Below, one piece after another: positions 38,291-50,675 of a DNA stretch of 64,000 bases (position 1 is its first letter; the number at the start of each line of letters is the position of its first letter). Source of the stretch: Hymenolepis diminuta (Eukaryota > Platyhelminthes > Cestoda > Cyclophyllidea > Hymenolepididae); NCBI GenBank assembly GCA_900708905.1, contig CAADRB010000082.1, positions 108,203-172,202 on the forward strand, read 5' to 3'. The position numbers and the translations under genes are program-made. The notes below the pieces were generated by a model. The model was not told the origin of the DNA. It ran no database searches and was given only the letters and a program-made list of their open reading frames with translations.

Positions 38291-38873
38291 AATCTGACCG
38301 GTGTGATCTGGAAGTTGTGGTAATGACACCAATCGAAACTTCTTTACTACTCTCCATACGTCGATGGGCTTCAATCTTTTGAGTTCCTACTGGCACTATT
38401 GCTTTGCGGTTAACTTGCTTGGTTTAAAATTTTTCAGAAAGGATGTAAAATAGAAAGATTAAAACGATTAATTACTTTAGAATGTTTATTTGTTTATCTC
38501 AAAAGCACAGATATGGAAGTTGAAACAGTCTAGATTGACCAACAATCGAAGACAATCTATAACATGAAGATGAGACCATTCCGTTTATTTTGTCATTGGA
38601 CACTTGACACTGGTGATAGATCACATCCAGTCATATCGATGATATGAGAGGTTTAGATCTTCACAACTGATTCAGATTTACAGATTTCAAATTAGCAGAA
38701 AGTATTTTCGTAAGTTTATACTTAACAAAACCCTGACTACAAAAGCAAGTGAGGTCAAGACACCTCGAAGTTGATATTATATTTTTCATTAACATTTTCG
38801 ATCGCTCATAAAAAATAGAACGTTAATCAAAATATACAGGATTGTACAATGACCTCTGTGATTAGATTTCTCC

Positions 38874-41800
38874 TCATTGGGACAACAGAAGGTCGGAGTC
38901 TGAGTTGTCCATATCGCCAACTAAAATGAGAACAAGTAAAAGCGCTACCATGAGGAGCAGGAATTAAACTAGAGCCAAAATCGTCACTTGCAACTCACGA
39001 CTAAGCAATCCAAGACTCTCATCATCCTCTCCAGTTTCATCGTCGCTTTTGATGGTTTCATCTGAAGAGAACAAAATGAAAAATTAGCTTATTAGTTTTG
39101 GTCAGCATTTTGATCGACTGGTTTGTAATCTACAGGTGAATTAGAAATGGTGGCATTTTCAGCGCATGCATTGGAAGGAAAAAATATACTTCGTAATCTC
39201 TAATAGGAAAATAACATCTCATCGGGTTTCCACTGGGCGACATTAAGTCACTGTGCAAAAATGAACCTCACTTTCACGATCTCTGACTTGACAAATGTGC
39301 GTTTTATAGCAGACATAATTCACTTCAGATATCCAATCGCTGGAAGCTTTAAGTCTTCGGAAAGTCATGGATGACTAATCTGTCATCTATCAGGAAGTTA
39401 TTCTCAATCATAAAATCAACATAAATACAAATCTATCTTTAGGCATCCTGGAGTCACGCTATTATTATAACCGAGGGCAAAACAAAGAATTTCCAAGTTT
39501 CAATTCCGGAAAGCAACTGAAATCGGCTAATAGAAAGCTCAGTAAATGATAAAGGTGAGGAGGAGATCGGAAAGACAACGGGAGTTACATCAAGGTATCA
39601 CTTCATTTTATTTTTGAATGCAGATTATATAATATTCACTAAATGGATTGTTCATGTTACAAAATTCGAACTTTATCATTCGTGGACTAGATCGCAACGA
39701 TTTTCAGTGTTAACTGACCGCACTTTTAACCAAGAAGGGTCGGTCTTGCCACTTCAATTCATTTTTTGCTTCCAATAATTGAGAAGGCAAAATGATCTCA
39801 CGTGATATTAAGCAGGTCACGGTCATCACATAGCAGAGATAAAATGGGTACAAATTTCTAGTCCGCAAAGCTACGTAAGCTGTACTAACTCAGGATGATG
39901 CATATTCGATTTTAAAAGTTGCAGAACGACAATCAGAACCAATGATCCAAGTTATCGGAAAACGTTTCTGAATTTGAGCTGAGGAAACTTCGCGCTCCAT
40001 GGACAAGATTGCCCTATTCATCCCCTAAAATTAAAACACCTGAGATCCACATTAACCACAGGCGAACGCAGAAGCAACTTGCCCACTTTCATCACAAAAC
40101 TGGGCTCGTGTTTAAATGCAGGCTTCAAAAAGTGGATGGCAATAAATGCCTGGCGATTTGGCTGATGCGGGAATAGCGCTAAATCCCTTTTATGTATGCA
40201 AACGAAAGCTCACAACACCAATTGTGATCTCTTTGCATATTTAATGCAGCAATCAACAAATATGTTGCACAAAAAGCAGACTTTAAAGGAAGAGACTTCA
40301 ATATTATCAAATGAGAAGGAAAGACTTGATAAATGCCGAGGAGGGAGGGACATAAAATAGAATCAGGACAGACAAGAAGAGATAAGCAAAGGAATAACAC
40401 ACCCACATTCAAGATGAAATGCAGCAAGAACCTCTTGATATCAGACTTCATCCATCTACTCCTTTACTCCTTATTGGAGTATTATTTTGTTAACCGAGGT
40501 CAGATGCTTTCTCGCTATTGCCATTTTTTTCCATCCTCCACTGAGTTGAATCGCAACGAATTTTTAAAAATAAGCCAACTCATCTGATCTTTCAACTTGA
40601 GGCGAAAAATGACGACATGTTGTCGAATGCGCAAGTGCTATTCGTCAGAAATTTCAGCGGCTTAAAATTGTTAAGAGACGAATCACACCGATACGCCTCA
40701 TGGCCATGGAAATGTATTCGATTGACTCGTAAAATTTGTAAGTCCCATTTGAAAAAATTGCCAAACACTTTCGAATCTTCCTCTGAGTATGAAAATATCC
40801 CAAGAAATATTTAACGTTTTTTTTTAAAATTCGCCTGTTTTATTACGAAGTCCCGTATGTTAGCAGCATTTCTTTGAAGACACCGAATTTTACGACCGCT
40901 AAGCGTTCTTTTGCAGGAAGCCAATTAATGAAAGAATACCTCAAACAGAGGGAGTAGTATTGCTGAAGGTTTTAAAAGCATTTGGACCTTCTGGAACATG
41001 CCTCAATGCCATCTAATAAAGGGAGAACCTTAGGGCAGAAACAAAAGCATGCCAAATAATTCTTATATGTAAGATACTTTATTTTGCACATTTTACCTCC
41101 CTTTATTGGAACGAATTTGGTTACATTGCGGTTGTAAATGGCTCGAAATATAAATTGACCTATCGATATGAAAATGTGCATTTTGTTTTGGGTCGTTTTG
41201 TATTGTGATGTTGTCGGGTTGAACTTTCAGCTAGTGCAATATCCTAGAGAACGTAAAGGTCGATTACGGTCTCCTACAGAGAAGAACAGATCGTAACTCG
41301 AAGAAAGACGTATACCCGACTATTCCATTTTCAACCACTCTCTTCTGTTCTCCAAGAAAAGTCAACTTTTGCCAAGAAAACGTTCTTAGATTTCAATAGC
41401 AAGTTAAAGTGCTGATAAGTATTGAAAACCTTCTTCAGGTATCATTATAATCCAGACTAGATCTTCAGGCTTGTCAGAACTGTCGTGGCGAAAGAGAATA
41501 AGTTACTAAATAAATTCAACTTCTAACACGTAATACTTCTGACTACTCAAACAACTATAAACGGAGTTTTTCAAATATTAAAATCAAAATGCATTATGAG
41601 GTCGAACTGAGAGGAAGAGTACAGTCAATACATACAGAAAAGATAGGCTTTGACATTGTTGTAGACAATAGATGCCCAATCAGATCAGATATTCGACCCC
41701 GAAAGTGAACTGATGATTTATAACAGATGCCACAATAGAAATACAAATGAACGTCGAGCATGGGCCGTCAACTACTTGTTGCTTTTAATCTTGGCGTATA

Positions 41801-44800
41801 TTCGAATGCTAGTTCTGATACGAACATACATACAACCAGCATTTTGGAAATAAATGTTCTCTTCCAATCTGACCTTTCAAACACTTCACCTACAAGCAAA
41901 TGAAAAAGATTAACTCGTAAAAAGCTATGAAGATTATCAAGTCAACTTGATCATAATCTTCAAAATAGCAAGACGAGGAAAAAAAGAATATCCTGCTTTC
42001 TAAATACGCGAACAGTGCTTGAGAGTCTTAGGTCTCTACTAATGTGGAGCTCAGTATGGCAATTCCTATAATGATTGAAATGCATAGCTACAGACTGTCT
42101 TTGTGGAAGTCAACCATAAAGAGCAATCGAAAAGTGACTCCCACAAAGATCAAGTGTTCAGGTAGGTGTAGGCGCATTAAGAGAGACCGTTGTTCGAGTG
42201 TAAAGATAGCGAAGGATCATTGCAGAAATGCATACTCAAATCGATGCAAAGACCATCAAGAATTGCTATGCAACACACAATACCACATACTGTACTAGGA
42301 AGCACCGAGTGGTTCAAGAAACCGTTATATGCTTACATGCGTTCTTCTCATATTCCTTTTTTAGCAATTTTACAAGCTCGGACGGGACGTTAGAAAAAAA
42401 GGTGGTGATATATCTTGCGACAAAATTACATCCAGAGTAAATAAAAGAATGTACATTTCTCAACTGATGCAAAACAGCCAAATAATAGTGTAACATGATA
42501 TAGAGAAGTCATACCAGTCCGATTGCCTGTATTTTTATCAATGGGTGGCTTGGGACAAAGATCGGCGAATGTTGGGAGCTCAGAGAGCCTCGGGTTATTC
42601 TCGAAATTGGAATTAATCAGTGTGAACGGTGGTCGCGGCAGCTTTGAAGTCACAGGATCGGCTGAAGGCAAAGAAATAGGACACAAGCGTTGAATCTTTA
42701 GGCAGTACATTTATGATCGAGGGAATAAACGCCTAATTTCGATTAAAAAGAACTATTCTACAACGGTGTCTACGTTGTTGTTTCGAACAGTCATCAAGAT
42801 TCGCAGATATCAGCGGATAACTTTCGATTAAAGATTAATAATTAAGCTCGTTTCTGAATGCTTCTTGTATTAAATAAACGTTCACTTAAAGATTAAGCGC
42901 ATTAACTTACTACTATCGCGTGCGAATTCCGAGAAGGACTTGAAATGAGGACTGACGGAAAGGCACTTAACTGGCTCATTCTGATTTTCATCAACATACT
43001 CACCATCCTCAACAATCTTTCTCTCCGAAGATATTGGTGTTCCAAAACGAAGGGATTTAAGACTTGCTAAAGGAAAAAAACAATGAAAACGGGTAAGACA
43101 TTTTTTCATAAACGGGAGCACTCACCTCGAGGATTAGAGAGTCTAGAAGGTACCAAAGGTGGAGTAATCGGTGGAATTTCAGATTGTAGGGGCAACTTAA
43201 AATCGCCTGGGTCTACCTTCAGATTTTCTACACACCAATTAAAATAGAACGTGGTTATCAAAATGATTGCAATTTTTGTATAAATTTGAACAAGACAGGG
43301 GTTTGGAATTTTAAAACCTATTCAATAAGAGGAAAGGTATGACAATTATATCTAAATTCACAAGTGGCGCATACTTTCGTTGTCTTCATCATCGTTGCTG
43401 GTGTGTCTGTCTTGAAGAGTTGTGGTGTGCAAAAGCGAAGCCAACTCTTTGTTGATATCATTAAACAAAGCATCTATAAAGAGAGAAGACATTAGTGACA
43501 GGTATGCAAGAACTCATTACAGTGATTTCTTCACAAAGGAAAACCGGAAGCTCCTATAGAGAAAAAGAAAACCTATTGACATCTTCTTGATCTCGTAAAA
43601 AATAACAATTTGTTTGTTAGTGAACTGTAATACATTGGATTTTCAGAGCAGTTTAGCAGGATGGGGGATCATGTGCAATTTCTTGATTGTGGAACAATGG
43701 AGTTTATGGAAGTGCTCAACACTGATTCATTGGATCGAATTAATTCAGTATAACTCGCCGACTTCATTTTGCAGGATAGTGGCCTTCTAGTAACACATAA
43801 GTTCCTAGATCATAAGAGAAGCTACACATGCAACTATGGAATGCTATTCCCATATCCTATAGATGGACATTATTTGTCAGATTAAATCAGACTATGCATT
43901 TCCCTTATTATTCAAAAGATAACCGCAGAGGTTATGAAATTACTAAAAACCTACAAGCAAATAACACCTTCAAAACCATAAAGTCATCAACAAAGTTTGC
44001 AGTTAAAACAGAAATACATTATTAAGTAAATAATTACATTGCGGTCTTTAAATCTGACCTTTCGATTGACACTTTAACTAAAAGCATGCTAGTTTCTCTC
44101 ATCCGGCATTTGCTTTTGATAAATAGGCGAACAAACGTACTGATTGATACGTCTTTTTTCTGTGAATGTAATGGAACACAGCAGACAAATCGCGAAATTT
44201 AAAATTTGGAACATCAGAACACAAAGCAGAGTAGTAAATCCATTAAAAGCGGCCAACTCAGATCCAAAATTCAAATGAATTACCTTGATTTTAATCTCCA
44301 CTCCTAATTTATCCCCTCCTCCGTACCCCTTATAGGACTACTCTACCGCTCCACATTTGAGTGCTTTCTCATGATCAAAAAGTTTTAAAATATTTTTTTG
44401 TCATAATAATGACATGACATTTGTTATAGTGGAAATCAGTTGATTTGATGGATGCTCAAGCAAGAATGCCCGGCCAAGTGATAAAAAAAAGAAACAGACA
44501 TTGTAGAACTTACCGTCATCGGCGAAATTCGAGTTCTCTGATGAAAAACTGAGACCGGATAATTTTAGAATGGATTTGGCAGGCACTTCGTTCAGTTTAA
44601 AATCGGCTCCAGCTATAAAAGTGAGTGGCTGAGATTAATCAAACTGAAGCTGATAAACTTGCGCAGCTACAAACTCAAATAAAGCCAAATGAACAACAAC
44701 TAGTTAGCAGAGGAGTAAAAATTCCGTATTTTCGATCAGAGAAAGAAAATTCAAAGCGAGGGCTTTTGCTTACGATCGTTAATAGAATATTTGCCACAGT

Positions 44801-47637
44801 CAAGCTCAAAAGCATGAGGACTTTTAAGAATTGAAGAAGTACTTTCTTTAGTCCTACCGTCCAGATCAATGAGCCGCACTTCATCTGTAAGAAATAAAAG
44901 AAAATAAATAAAATTTAACAATCGATGACTGGAAAATAAATTTCATTTATCCCAATATTGATGGATTGTTCTAGTACATACAAAACTTGAATTGAAGGAA
45001 GGCATCAAAACCGGATGAAGAAGAAATAAGGGAAATTTAAAGATTAAATTCAAACGAACTGAAGCGACTAATTCAAGAGCTTTATGAACCCAATATATAG
45101 ATGAAAACGCTCACCGTTTACTTCAACTAGAGTATTTCCAATAGCCACATTCGAAAATGATTTTATCGGTGACAATTGTGTATCCGATTTAGGTTCGGTG
45201 GAAGTTTTCTGATTAGCTGAAAATATGAATAAATAGAAAACTGGCAGGGATATATTACAAACTACTTAAAAATTATTAGTAGACGGCTTTTGACTTTGCA
45301 ATAATTGAGCTTAACATGTTCGGGAGAGGAGAGCATAAAATATCTGATTGAGAAAAAAGCTTCCAGAAAATGAAACAAAACATTGTGTGCTCCTTAACTT
45401 GTTCAAAATAATCTGTGAATATATGTCAACGATATTCGAACCAGTTTATATTAAATATTTATTCGATGCACGGTTCCACAAACATCTAAGCATGCATTCT
45501 TTTAGAAATGTCCTAGTAGAAGACCATATGTGCATAGCCTCGACCCCGGATTCGTCGTCGTATTCAGCCAGATAATCGGGAAATGATCTTTTCTTGATGT
45601 GGCACTTGATTAATCCACAATCTTACCCACTTACCTCCAAATACATCCCATTGTGAGAAGAAACTGTGCAGGCAAAGCAGTTCTTGAATCCAGGAGTCGG
45701 CATTACACACGTATGGGGCTCTCTCCCCGGGGAAGAAGTAATAAAACAAATGTTCTAATTTCATACAATTCTACCCCCTAAACCAGTAATAGGAGGCAAT
45801 AAAGCATAGCCTCTCTAAATCAGTGGGCAGGTTGCAAATTTTCTCAAATAAACGAGTCAAAGTCAATAAGGGCTTCACAGACTTAGAATGTGCTTATGGC
45901 CAATAACCACGCATTCCCAAGTTATTGGAGACATTCATTTTTTGTTCCACTTTGTCTAATGTAAAATCCCTCTTGGTAAATAAAAGACTGAAATTGTCGC
46001 AATCCTCGTTGTTTAAGTCGTAAAAAATCTGAAACCGTTATCTTTCTACGACCTCGGGTCTAGACGACGAGCTACCAGAGCATTTCGAAAAAAGTCCAAG
46101 ATATTGCGATAACTTATAACAACTTCTAAAACGTTTCATGGAATCAAACTATTAACAAATATACGTAGATATTATTGGCCTACATATAATTAGGAACATG
46201 TATACTTACGAGATTGCAAAGCAGAAGAGAAAGGACTCTTGAGAAGTAATGAAGAATTCGTGGAAGAATCGTCGGTAGAAGGTCTTTCCTTTGAATCTCC
46301 TAATGCATCACTGAATCGTAATAATCTACCGGAACACCAACTTCTTGATACAGATCTAAGGAGAACCATAGGCAACTCATAAGAATGAGAGTTATTTGAA
46401 AGACTGACAGGATATCAAATAGCGACTTACAAGAAATCAGCGGATTCAGAAAGAACTTCATGAAGTTTATTAATGATAGTATCCAATTTAGATAAGATCA
46501 CTGGGGTGCTTATATTGATCTTCTTCAGATCTGCGAATTTCTCCGATTCAATTAATCGACTTATCGTGTTACAGCACCACATCAAATCTGATGAAGTTTC
46601 AGTCTCAGCGTCATTATATCGAAGCAGGAAGTTCCGAACTGAGGTGAATATTTCACCAGACATTTTCAACAATCTGAAGAAAAACATGAACCCCGTATTA
46701 AGCCTTACTCAGATAGAGACATAACGGGATCTTTTAAATCCGTTGGAGTTATTTTATGCGGATTCTCACAGACGGAGGCAAAATAAGAATAAAGAGGTTG
46801 CAGTGAAAGCCATTCAGAATGGAGAGAAGAAACTCTTTTTTTGAGATCTTGAAATTCATTCCAGCGTTTTAATTGGAAAGCGGCCAACTCCTGAATGACA
46901 ACATCTTGTGAAGTAGAAGGTTCAAGTTTGATATATTCTAAACATTGTTTTTGAATATTGGACTGATCTTCAAGTGAAAATGACTGATCCATGGCAGTCA
47001 ACCTCTCAGTGACAGAGGATCTCGAATGAATCTTGGAGACATTTTCCAAATACTCGTGGACATAATCATCAACATCATCAAGAATCCCAACATCATCGCC
47101 AAAATCTAGGAAGTAAAACAAAATAAATTGAACTTACCACCACGCTCGATGCAAGTTTCTAGAATCTGGGTAGACAAAACGGCAAAGAATTTGCAATAAG
47201 TCTTGGGACAAGGTACGCTCCATACCCTTGAAAAGCTCGTACTTAAACCAAGATTCTAATAAGTTGCATAAGTCAATCAATGCCAACTTACAATCCGAAG
47301 CTCTTTAATCCACATGTGAAAGATATTTTTCAGCTGGTTGTCAACAGCCCGGTTATAGCAAGCTAAAAGAGGCCTATAAATGATAAGAAATAAAATGGGC
47401 AAAACTTGATGAGTCTATCGAATCGTTGTTCATCAAACTTCCTCAGGAGAAAACCGAACAACTGTGCTAGCAGTGGTTTTGGATAATTGTGAAAGGCACT
47501 TCTATACTTAATTAATGAGAAAAATAAGAAACTAACTCCAAGGCAGAAGAATCAGCAGGCAATTTAAGAGATTTAAAATCAGCTCCCAATGCTCTTAGAT
47601 TATTAATGAAAATTGTATCAAAATCAATTTCATTCAT
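38874..47637 (-). CDS. HAUS6-like augmin complex subunit, 16 exons
   Basis: Augmin binds spindle microtubules and recruits gamma-tubulin for branching nucleation. Exons on the minus strand: 47637-47537, 47498-47406, 47373-47292, 47255-47138, 47105-46709, 46673-46431, 46355-46210, 45216-45115, 44884-44858, 44612-44514, 43473-43375, 43227-43126, 43066-42911, 42661-42515, 39061-38999 and 38920-38874. They total 2022 bases, about 673 residues, and every junction is GT-AG and in frame. The first 140 residues resemble the HAUS6 N-terminal domain in pattern: a short helix with LRALGADF, then LLAQLFGFLLRKFDEQRFD, then NQLKNIFHMWIKELR, then a small segment with SVPCPKTYCKFFAVLSTQIL. Residues from about 140 to 340 are helix-rich. 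The remainder is Ser/Pro/acidic, probably disordered, with SP/TP sites. The C-terminus is acidic and ends LLLSQ. The length fits (fly Dgt6 is similar, human longer). The structure is strong; the HAUS6 name is pattern-based. A further exon in the 39062-42514 intron cannot be excluded. Confidence 0.75.
39465..39670 (+). repeat. Dispersed repeat R4, copy 2
   Basis: Partner of 24785-24990, same orientation, sharing ggaaagcaactgaaatcgg and gaggaggagat. Diverged toward its end, where both copies retain catgtt and aaattc blocks. Confidence 0.5.
41055..41302 (-). repeat. Dispersed repeat family R1, inverted copy
   Basis: The reverse complement aligns with the other R1 copies. The plus strand here shows ggaacgaatttggttacattgcggttgtaaat and gtcgttttgtattgtgatgttgtcggg, mirror images of blocks at 33690, 48352 and 50031. 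It lies inside a HAUS6-like intron. Confidence 0.7.
44858..44884 (-). CDS. 27-nt microexon of the HAUS6-like gene
   Basis: Flanked by a tttcttacag acceptor and a gtagga donor. It encodes D-E-V-R-L-I-D-L-D with one leading and one trailing split codon. It is symmetric (phase 1 to phase 1), so including or skipping it keeps the frame. The donor is weaker than in neighbouring exons, which fits alternative use (inference). Confidence 0.6.
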
Positions 47638-48351
47638 TTCTGAACACAGCTGACTAATTCAAAGCGAATTGGACAAACATGCCGCGATTAGCCAATTATC
47701 GATGAGTTGATGACCTTAAATAGTTATTTCAAAGTCACCTATTCAAAATAGTACTTAATAATCTGCAAAACAATATGCTATATAAAAAAATTTTGCATAA
47801 TTTAATAATTCAATTTTGCGATGAAATTTATTTAGAAATGTCATTTTTTGAAATGTATTTATTAATATTTCACAAATATTTTTATTTACTAAAATGTAAA
47901 CGAAAAACATTTTTTCATACTATTAAAGTCACTTTCTTTACACCTTTCTAGTATAAGTGGGAATTATGAGAAAGGTGATGGAATTATAAAATTATGCCCC
48001 ACCTTAATGTTCTATTTTTCGAGTTTCACTGAAAAGAAATCCATCGTCACACGTTACAATTATGACGATGTCAAACATAAGCGATCTCTTACCTTATATT
48101 AATTCTTATATGACATATAAGTTTAAACGTATTTCTATTTGTAGTAGCTCGCGCTTTGTAAATTAATAATTAAATATTAATGCAAATTTTTAGTCACTCC
48201 TTTTTATAACAAGCCACTTAAACTTATAAAGCTTAATCTAAAATCTTATAACCCACATGGTCCAGAACTGATACACTCAGAGCAATAAGTCATATCAATC
48301 ATTTTGGGATTTGAAGAATGTTATTACTTTAAGCATTTTACCCACTGTAAT

Positions 48352-48615
48352 GATCTGCTCTTCTCTATGGGATACTGTAATCAACTCAGATTCCATAGGA
48401 AATTGCAGTAGTTAAAAATATAATCCGACGACATCACAATACAAAACGATCCAAAACAAGATACACATTTTCGTATCGATTGCTCGATGTATTTCATGTG
48501 TAATTTACAACGGTAATGTAAACAAATTCGTTCGAATAAAAGGGATCTAAAAGATGGAAGATACAGAATCCTACATATAGGATTTATTTTGGGGAAAATA
48601 TTATTTTCTTGATAG
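48352..48615 (+). repeat. Dispersed repeat family R1, copy
   Basis: Very similar to 50031-50292: both begin aatgatctgctcttctct, continue through ttccataggaaattgca and tacaaaacgatcca, and end around gggaaaatat. A 98-codon minus-strand frame here comes from the repeat and is not a gene. Confidence 0.8.
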
Positions 48616-49342
48616 TTTCTTTCGTGTCGTTGCACCTTTTCGACACAGGCTGTTTGGAAGGGAACTGCAAGGAACAAAGTATAATAATTAATAGCATAAG
48701 ACTAAATAAAGAATGGTGTCTTTATCAAATCGATAAACCAAATCCCTTTGTTGTGAGTTGATTGTAATCGCAAACCCGAGTGTCCTTACCGGTTTCAACA
48801 TAATAGATACTGCCAATTGTTGAGATCGCCACACCATATCTGTGCCTCTGGTAGCACTTTGTCGGAATAAAAATTTTTTTGATTGCTACATCTCTTCACA
48901 GGCTCTTCCCAAATCTCGACTTCTAAATTCTGCTTTGGAGGCCGATTGTACTAACATGGTCAGAGATATTCTTGGATGACTAATGCATAGAGGGAGCAAA
49001 ATTTGACAAAATTAAGAGTTAAGCTGTGTAAATTGGTTCCTAATATTTCGATCATCCTTGGAGATGATCTTCTCCAAGCATGTAACCTCGCATTGCATCG
49101 GCCCGTAGAGTTACACAGCATCACCAGAAACATTAGCTACCAGAAGAGACGCTGTTGATATCGGAGTCACAATCTGGGATCTGGATCTCAAATGATACAC
49201 CGTTATGTTAACGTATTTTCTAGTATTTCATTTACCTGCATAAACGTACCGCAGCTCAGTCTCTTCTAAATTAACGCTCTCTCGATTTCCGAGTTCTGTC
49301 TCTTTTAATTGATCGTAAAAGAATCTTGATAGAAGCCTTTAT

Positions 49343-49905
49343 TTATGGCCCTTTTCGGTTTAGTACTAGCAGCGTCGTCTTCAGAAGGACGGTCTCGATG
49401 ATAGTGACGTTCTTCTCAAAATAGGTTTCTCGGGAGTGACTACTTCTGACATTCGTCGGATGATTGCCGATTGGGGAATTGATCCCATCGGCTGATAGAA
49501 GATTAGTTATTTTCAGATCTTTTCCGATTGAACAATCGCGGCTCACGGCACTGTAAGAGAGATCAATAATGATAGTAAGGCACCTGAATCGATTTCCTTT
49601 GAGAGAACCAAACTGGAAACTAGTGTAATGTCGATTAAAGATTCCTACGTAATGCTGAACATCTACATCTTCATGTACAAACATGATGAAGCACTTATAG
49701 CGTCTGTTGAAGAGAGAACTGTCGGCACCAAGGCAGAATCAACCTTAATAATTGTGTTTTCATAGGTTAGGTCAGTAGGATCCATCCGCTGAAGATAGGC
49801 AAAGTATAGGCCGCGGTCACTTCTTTTAAATTTACGAAGTAGCATGGTAGTTCGAGTGACGTGGAGGAGATATGCCTTGTTGATTTCATAGATATCGCGT
49901 ACCAT
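49343..49905 (-). pseudogene. Ig-like coding remnant, probably decayed
   Basis: A minus-strand frame at 49905-49663 carries an Ig F-strand-like pattern (KFKRSDRGLYFAYLQ, with Ala where the conserved Cys should be) followed by a beta-strand-like segment ending in TIIKV. The frame stops, and a second frame shifted by one and overlapping near 49684 continues to 49343. An internal acceptor-like site (gatctctcttacag) occurs at about 49555. A further phase-1 exon-like piece with a gtaaat donor lies at about 49310-49238. No signal peptide, membrane exon or consistent splice chain could be built. It is best read as the debris of a second Ig gene; coincidence is possible. Confidence 0.28.
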
Positions 49906-50030
49906 GTTGCAAAGGTTTAAATTGTAAGAGGATAATGATGAAAAAGGACGACGTTTTTTATGATTGAAGAGATTTTGGCTTCCATATCTGCTTAATCCGA
50001 TGACATTATGGTCAAAATTGAAATGATCTG

Positions 50031-50292
50031 CTCTTCTCTGCAGGATACCGTAATTGACTCTTAGATTCCATAGGAAATTGCACTAGTTACAAACATAATC
50101 CGACAGCGCAACAATACAAAACGATCCACACCACCATGTTAAAACGAGACGCATGTTTTCACATCCATTGGTCGATTTATACTATGAGCAATTTACCATG
50201 GTAATGTAGACAAATTCGTTCGAATAAAGGGGACTTGAAAAGTGGAGAATACAGAATCTCACGTATAAGAATTACTTTTCGGGAAAATATCA
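50031..50292 (+). repeat. Dispersed repeat family R1, copy
   Basis: Closest partner of 48352-48615. The two lie 1.68 kb apart in direct orientation and bracket the Ig-like debris. Confidence 0.8.
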
Positions 50293-50607
50293 ACCCTAAC
50301 ATAGATCCGTTCGTTATTTCTTTTCATTTGCACATCTGTTGGCGAATAAGTTATAATTTCCAAGCACTTGGACTTGATTTCGAAGACCCCTGGTTTGACC
50401 TCTGCAAATAAACAAGTTCCTGACCTTTCCGCTTTGATCGTTATGGCCATTGTGATAAATGACAAACCCTACAAACTGTTCCTATTAGAACCATTTCGCT
50501 TTTATTAATCGAAAATAAATAAAATAAATATTTTTTAACTATAATAATGATTAAATGGAGCAAGTTAAATTACACATGATAAAGTAAACACAGTCGACAA
50601 CATCTAA

Positions 50608-50614
50608 AACGTTT
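50608..50614 (-). terminator. AATAAA polyadenylation signal of the Ig gene
   Basis: A minus-strand AATAAA about 65 bases past the TAA at 50676-50678 (the plus strand reads gtttattttt). More AATAAA-like hexamers follow in the next 100 bases. Confidence 0.45.
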
Positions 50615-50675
50615 ATTTTTACAATAACAATGAAATAAAAGTCATAGTAACCACAACAAAAATGCAGTAATCTTC

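Larger units (their letters stand above)
33976..38873. other. Gene-poor region downstream of the HAUS6-like gene
   Basis: No gene supported. It contains the repeat pair R5 (about 35945-36037 and 37337-37437) and R7 copy 1 (about 38105-38290). The longest frame, 113 codons on the plus strand at 36960-37301, begins at GTG, has no recognisable domain and looks like chance. The 3' UTR of the minus-strand HAUS6-like gene should extend into the right edge, where a minus-strand AATAAA occurs near 38486. Confidence 0.5.
39062..42514 (-). other. Largest intron of the HAUS6-like gene (3.45 kb)
   Basis: Holds R4 copy 2 (about 39465-39670) and the only inverted R1 copy (41055-41302). Open frames of 60-94 codons on both strands have no family resemblance. 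I could not find another phase-1 exon in it, but a short one could be missed by eye. Confidence 0.5.
47638..50675. other. Spacer between the HAUS6-like and Ig genes
   Basis: It carries two R1 copies in direct orientation and, between and beside them, minus-strand coding-like fragments (49230-49310, 49343-49905, 50259-50465) with faint Ig-domain character. The stretch 47760-48300 is very AT-rich and shows nothing else. The HAUS6-like promoter should lie just above 47637, but no clear core element is visible. Confidence 0.5.

Noticed and set aside
45564..45764. Minus-strand frame with a strong gtaagt donor inside a HAUS6-like intron
   Set aside because: No good acceptor gives the phase needed to sit between the neighbouring exons, which already join in frame without it.
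48381..48677. 98-codon minus-strand frame
   Set aside because: It coincides with repeat R1, whose other copies carry different frames and stops.
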